NCBI GenBank assembly: GCA_030737875.1
Contig: JASFAX010000020.1
Span: 30,890,688 to 30,954,687 of the forward strand
Origin: Allium sativum
Lineage: Eukaryota; Streptophyta; Magnoliopsida; Asparagales; Amaryllidaceae
Direction: 5' to 3'
DNA length: 64,000 bases
Shown: positions 60,001 through 64,000 of the stretch, one piece after another
Layout of the letters: the number at the start of each line of letters is the position of its first letter
How positions within the stretch are numbered: position 1 is the stretch's first letter
Notes under the pieces: generated by a model
Databases searched by the model: none
What the model was told of the DNA's origin: nothing
The model's input: the letters and a program-made list of their open reading frames with translations, nothing else
Made by a program: the position numbers and the translations under genes

Positions 60001-61391
60001 GAAATCGTTCAGTTTTGAGTTCGTTAGTTATGATTAAATTTAGATCAGTCAAATTTGAATTAAAGTAATTAGATAATTAAAGGTTGAAAAAAGTCAACCT
60101 TCCTCCTTCTTCCAAACCAAGCCGTCGTATGAACCAATAGGCTCCCAACTTGGGTTGAAAATAACTCGAGATTTGTGAGGCTTGAAGACGATCGGAAGGT
60201 GGCATATCGGAGAGTGGAGTGAGGGGTGTCGACGCCGTAGGGGGCGAGGCGCGGTGGGGCCCACTAGGCGTGGTGGGGGCTGTTTGACCATGGGTAGGGG
60301 GAATTCTGGGCCAAAATACTTCATTAAATCTCATCATGTCTGTATCAAATCGAAGAGGAAGAAGTGTTCTACAATAAGTTCTAAAGGAGGGAGCGATTTC
60401 ATTGAATGGATTGTGAGATTTTAATGGAAGAAAATCGGGCATTTCTGGCCATAGGGAAATAGGTTGGCGGCTGAGTTGTTTAGGGGATTAGAGTTGGGGT
60501 TCTAATTTGTCTTAATATTTATATTATTATATTCACTAATTACCTAATTAAGGCCCGTCTATCAACTTTTTCTGATTTTAGCCCAACGACTGTTGTTCTT
60601 ACCTATTAACCCCTATTCCGGACTCATCTAGCTATGTCCCGCAGGCCCAAACGACTGTCTTGACCCAAGTTACTTTATTTTAACATATTTACTTTTATTT
60701 TTAATTTAGCCGTACGAATAAATTCACCGGGGCCACAAATTAACTTCGAAAAATACCGAAAAATATATTTAGCTATGTTTTGACGCTGCAGACCTAGGAA
60801 ATTTTATTTCGTTCAATTCGGAGCCTATTTGAAAATTGACCTTTTTCAAGTCGTTTAAAATTGACCGAAATTGACCAAACTGAAATCTCTTTGCCACATT
60901 TAAAAATTAATTCGAAAAATTATGAAAAATTAAACTTAGCAATAATTTGATATTCCGAATCCAAAAAAAGTGGTTTCGTCGAAAACAGAGGTCGTTTGAA
61001 AAATGACTATTTTTAATATTAAAATATATATAAATCCTACATCGACTATTCTGAAATTTAAATTGGGCATAACTTTTGATTCCCGCTATAAAATTTCGAT
61101 TTTTCTGATTCCTTGGAAAGATATTTTAAAAGAGGTTCTAATATTTTTGGTTTCACCAAAATCCACTTTATTCTACATCCTGTACGGTCATTCAAAGTTC
61201 AAGTTTGACTTTTCAAACTATCGCGCTATTTCTTACTCCTTTTATAATTAAAATTAAATTATTCATCCTAACTTCGATTTAAATAAAATTTTAATCATTA
61301 TTATTTAAAATAAATTATTTTAAATATCCAAACCCATTAAAATTAGTTAAAATAAATTTTTAAATTTACCCCAAAATTCACGGTTGTTACA
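55124..61391 (-). repeat. 5' LTR of element 6 (6268 bp)
   Basis: Collinear with 48500-54766. Extra (TA)n at 57058-57090 where the other LTR has a shorter run. Same AT micro-hairpin array and promoter. Confidence 0.93.
57190..59720 (-). repeat. AT-rich micro-hairpin array, right LTR of element 6
   Basis: Counterpart of 50560-53110, with the same unit types and several base changes per unit. Confidence 0.85.
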
Positions 61392-63737
61392 CTTCTATAT
61401 TTTCGTCGAAGGCGCTTGAAATCGTTGGCATATTCTCGACTTACAAGATGGAATTTTGGGTTTCATGAACCAATTCTATTTCATTTGATGCCCGAAGAGC
61501 TTTTACGGAATTTGGATGGAAGGAGTTGACCATATCTGTTCAGAGATCTCCAACTAGTTTTAACTAAGTTTTGATTATTATGCACTTAATTTTCCTTTCC
61601 TTCTCAGAACTGTCTTCTCCTATCAAAGACTCCGGTGGTTGTAAATCTACCCTCGAGACTCTTAAGGCTGTTAACAACAAGGAGTTGACTAAAAAGTTCT
61701 TTGCCAGTTTGGGCTGCTCAAACACTCTCAATATTTCCTTCCTTGTGAGATTTCTTCTGCTTCTCATTCAATGAATAAGGCATCCGATGCCCCAGCCTCT
61801 GATGAATATGTTTGAAGACAAGGAAGTTGCACTAAAGAAGCGTTCAGACCCAGCTAGCGAAGCTAGATCATCTTCCCAGCCTAAATGTCTTTCCATTACT
61901 GAGGAGGTAGAAGTTACCCATCATGAGGGAAATGCTCCTGCAGAGATTGGAGAACAACTTGAAGAAGGGAGACTGTGGGTAATGGCAATTCAAATGTTAA
62001 AAGAGGCGACGCCAACTCAATGCTTCTAATCACAACTGAGGATGTATTTTCTAACATATGAGGGGGTATGAACGAACTTTTTGTAACCTCGGGAGAGCTT
62101 TTCACGAGTGATATTGCAACTTCTCGACTTATTACATTAGTTCGAAGACATCTTCCGACTTGGCCCTTAATCCTCCATCTCGAAAATTCAACTTTAATAT
62201 TGCAGCCACTTTGACTCCGATAAAAATGAGTGGTTCATTTTTCGACGCGTATTAAATTACACACAACACACACTTTGGGCTTTTGATCTCTTGTATGAGT
62301 ATTCTATCTTGCCATATTATTTTCTGCTTTAAAGACTGAACTCTCATTTTCTTCTCTTTTAGGAAAAGCCGTGAACCGTTCGTATGTGAATGACTACAAC
62401 CGTTATTCAGGTCCTTATAATCCATGATTCTATGGGCCATCTCATCCTCATATGGAGAGTGATGAAGAACGAAGGGAAAGAAAGTCACAAGAGGCACGAG
62501 ACCGATAGGAGAGGGATAAGTGGAGAACGAAAACCCATGACAATTGTCATGATTGGGATAGATTGGAGGAAGATGAAGGGAAGAAGAGGAAGGAAATGGA
62601 TAACAAGGTTAAGGATCATGGTGGAGAAGATAAACGTGCCAGAACTTACAAGGATCCCATTCCTGTGATCAAACTTCCACAAGCCTTATGCCAATTTCAT
62701 CTTTAGTTGTTAATTCCCCTCATGTTGCCATTCGCCAAATCATCCAAAGAACACCCTACTCTCTAACGTTGGCACCCTACCAAATTGTCTACATGATTTC
62801 CCCATTAGATCCTAAGAGGAGTTCACTATGACTTGTATATAAATCTGATGGACAAAGAGGTAATTCTTAGGAATCTTTAGACGATGAAAGACGATGTTTA
62901 AAGGCTGACCAATTGGCAAAAGTTGTTTGATGAACCCCAAAGTGTCAACAAACTAAATTAGGATGCCCTACCAACTATGGAAAATGACAAGACCGAATGG
63001 GATAAAACATTCAAGATGATCACTCAGCCCAAAAGAATGCTGATGATAGATTGACCATGGAGCAAAACGCTATTGAAACAAGAATGCATTGCCAGCTTGT
63101 AGGAAAAAGTTAATTCTCAAGTGTTAGAATTTCTTTGTTGAAGACCAGAGTGGAAGAACTTAAGAGAGAGGGATCAATCTCTTTTGGATAAGGTAGCTTC
63201 TGAGCAAGCACATGCTAAGACCAAATTTGGTTTTAACTCAATTTTAATTAAATTTTACACTCTTAGTGTTATCAGGCAAGGAATTTTATCTTTCCTGGAA
63301 GATAAGTATCTAGTTACATTGGCTGAGGCTTAGAAAGAAATTTTGCATAGCTCGAGGGCAGTGGTTATACAGTAGAGGAGCTCTTGGAGATATATCTAGA
63401 TGATGAATCCTGTACTTTCCTTGCCAACGGAAAGGAAGAACTTAGGAAGGAGCTTGGCTTAGTGGTTGGAGCTGAATCTTTCAGGGACCATGTCCCAAAC
63501 ACTGTTGCTACCATTGCCGACTCGACTTCCACTGATGCCAATGTTTCTGAACCAAAGCCTCATGTTTTTCCTTCCACTCATCGCACTGCTGGCCTTGAAG
63601 AAAAGAAAGTGGTCGTTGAGGAACATTCAAAGGGTGATGAAGGCAAAGATGATGACCTAAATGCTTATGAGGTAAACATCATAAGCCCCCCCATCTCATT
63701 GATGAACATCAAAGTGTGTAAATATTACATTACTTAA
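61392..63737 (+). pseudogene. PF04195-like gene, 3' part with possible introns, decayed
   Basis: Restarts after the CTTCT duplication in the frame of the 5' fragment: IFSSKALEIVGIFSTYKMEF, WVS, a stop, later RRAFTEFGWKELT. Likely exon borders: acceptor at about 61608 (CTTCTCAG), a segment to about 62029, acceptor at about 62362 (CTTTTAG), and donor GAG/GTAAAC at about 63671. The part 62363-62670 is very rich in Glu, Arg and Lys. Around 63150-63220 a coiled-coil-like stretch (RDQSLLDKVASEQAHAKTK) is typical of the C-terminal half of this family. Many stops in every frame, so not functional. The 117-residue ORF 63384-63737 may be the last part of this gene. Confidence 0.5.
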
Positions 63738-63849
63738 CTATGCATTTTATTATTCTAAAACAGTATTACTCGGTCTCTTTAATTGTGTTTATTACAGGTA
63801 CTTTATTTTCAGAATAAGCAGAAATTCCTTCTATAAAGGGCCAACTCTA
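63738..63849. other. Short spacer before the HSE cluster, nothing recognised
   Basis: AT-rich, with an acceptor-like TTATTACAG at about 63790-63798. No gene is seen. Confidence 0.4.
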
Positions 63850-63888
63850 GAAGATTCTAGAATATACTAGAGAAAGAAGCTTCTAGAA
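63850..63888. promoter_or_regulatory. Two perfect heat-shock-element trimers
   Basis: GAAGATTCTAGAA (63850-63862) and GAAGCTTCTAGAA (63876-63888) both fit GAAnnTTCnnGAA. A two-unit TTCTCGAA follows at about 63943. Probably the edge of another stress-responsive element cut by the window. Confidence 0.6.
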
Positions 63889-64000
63889 GAATATGGAACA
63901 AGCTAGATTAAGAAGAATATGCAAAAAGATCAAGTCAAAAGTTCTCGAATGAGCTAGATCAACAAGCCCCTTGAAATAAAAGAAAGTGATTTCCAGAATA
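63889..64000. other. Window end, AT-rich, nothing recognised
   Basis: Further AAGAAT and GCTAGAT words; no gene or boundary can be placed. Confidence 0.4.

Larger units (their letters stand above)
48500..61391 (-). mobile_element. Element 6: non-autonomous LTR element with giant LTRs, 357-bp interior
   Basis: LTRs 48500-54766 (6267 bp) and 55124-61391 (6268 bp), interior 54767-55123. Target duplication CTTCT at 48495-48499 and 61392-61396. PBS and PPT on the minus strand fix the orientation. There are no gag-pol domains anywhere. The LTRs differ by several percent, so it is not recent. The PPT-side sequence (GTCTCCCCCACTTAAAAAC... on the + strand) is almost the same as in element 3, which suggests it used Tekay-type machinery. 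Element 4 is a shorter relative. Confidence 0.93.

Overview
This window is repeat-dense nuclear DNA from a plant, most likely an angiosperm with a large genome; the species cannot be told from the sequence. The evidence is Ty3/Gypsy chromoviruses (Tekay/Del type) and Ty1/Copia elements with initiator-tRNA-Met primer sites, AT-rich spacers and plant-type TATA promoters in the LTRs. No intact host gene is visible. The only non-retrotransposon coding signal is a decayed gene resembling the 'putative gypsy-type transposon' family (PF04195), split by a 12.9-kb insertion.

Positions 1 to about 42519 form one nested stack. The base is a Tekay-like element (element 2, + strand): degenerate gag-pol 9800-12526 and a 3' LTR from 13137 that is interrupted at 15554 and resumes at 41880. 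Its gag was hit by a minus-strand LTR (8488-9799), which in turn was hit by a young Tekay element (element 1, 1-8487, running off the left edge). Its 3' LTR was hit by a Copia element (15555-41874, duplicated target ATATT). The Copia interior was hit twice. One hit is a minus-strand Tekay element (element 3, 17463-28168, duplicated target CCTGC). The other is a solo LTR of a second family (element 4, 31025-37786, duplicated target ATAAA), which holds a 4.55-kb solo Tekay-type LTR (element 5, 31878-36431, duplicated target TCAAG).

Positions 42520-48208 hold minisatellites, palindromic short repeats and diverged repeat copies, with no convincing gene. Element 6 (48500-61391, minus strand, duplicated target CTTCT) has two 6.27-kb LTRs around a 357-bp interior with only a primer site, a polypurine tract and three small tandem hairpins. 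About 97% of it is LTR, and each LTR holds about 2.5 kb of AT-rich micro-hairpins. The decayed gene continues to the right of it, and the window ends at two perfect heat-shock-element trimers.

The strongest unexplained signal is in the Tekay-family LTRs. All carry a structured module of about 85-100 nt, usually as a tandem pair, whose stems differ in sequence from copy to copy but stay base-paired around a conserved CCGG-containing loop. The same LTRs also carry a GTCGAC array of 12/20-nt period and, in most copies, an inverted pair of E2F-like sites, both upstream of the TATA box. The autonomous elements are all broken. Element 1 is young by LTR similarity but has a gag frameshift and a stop in integrase.
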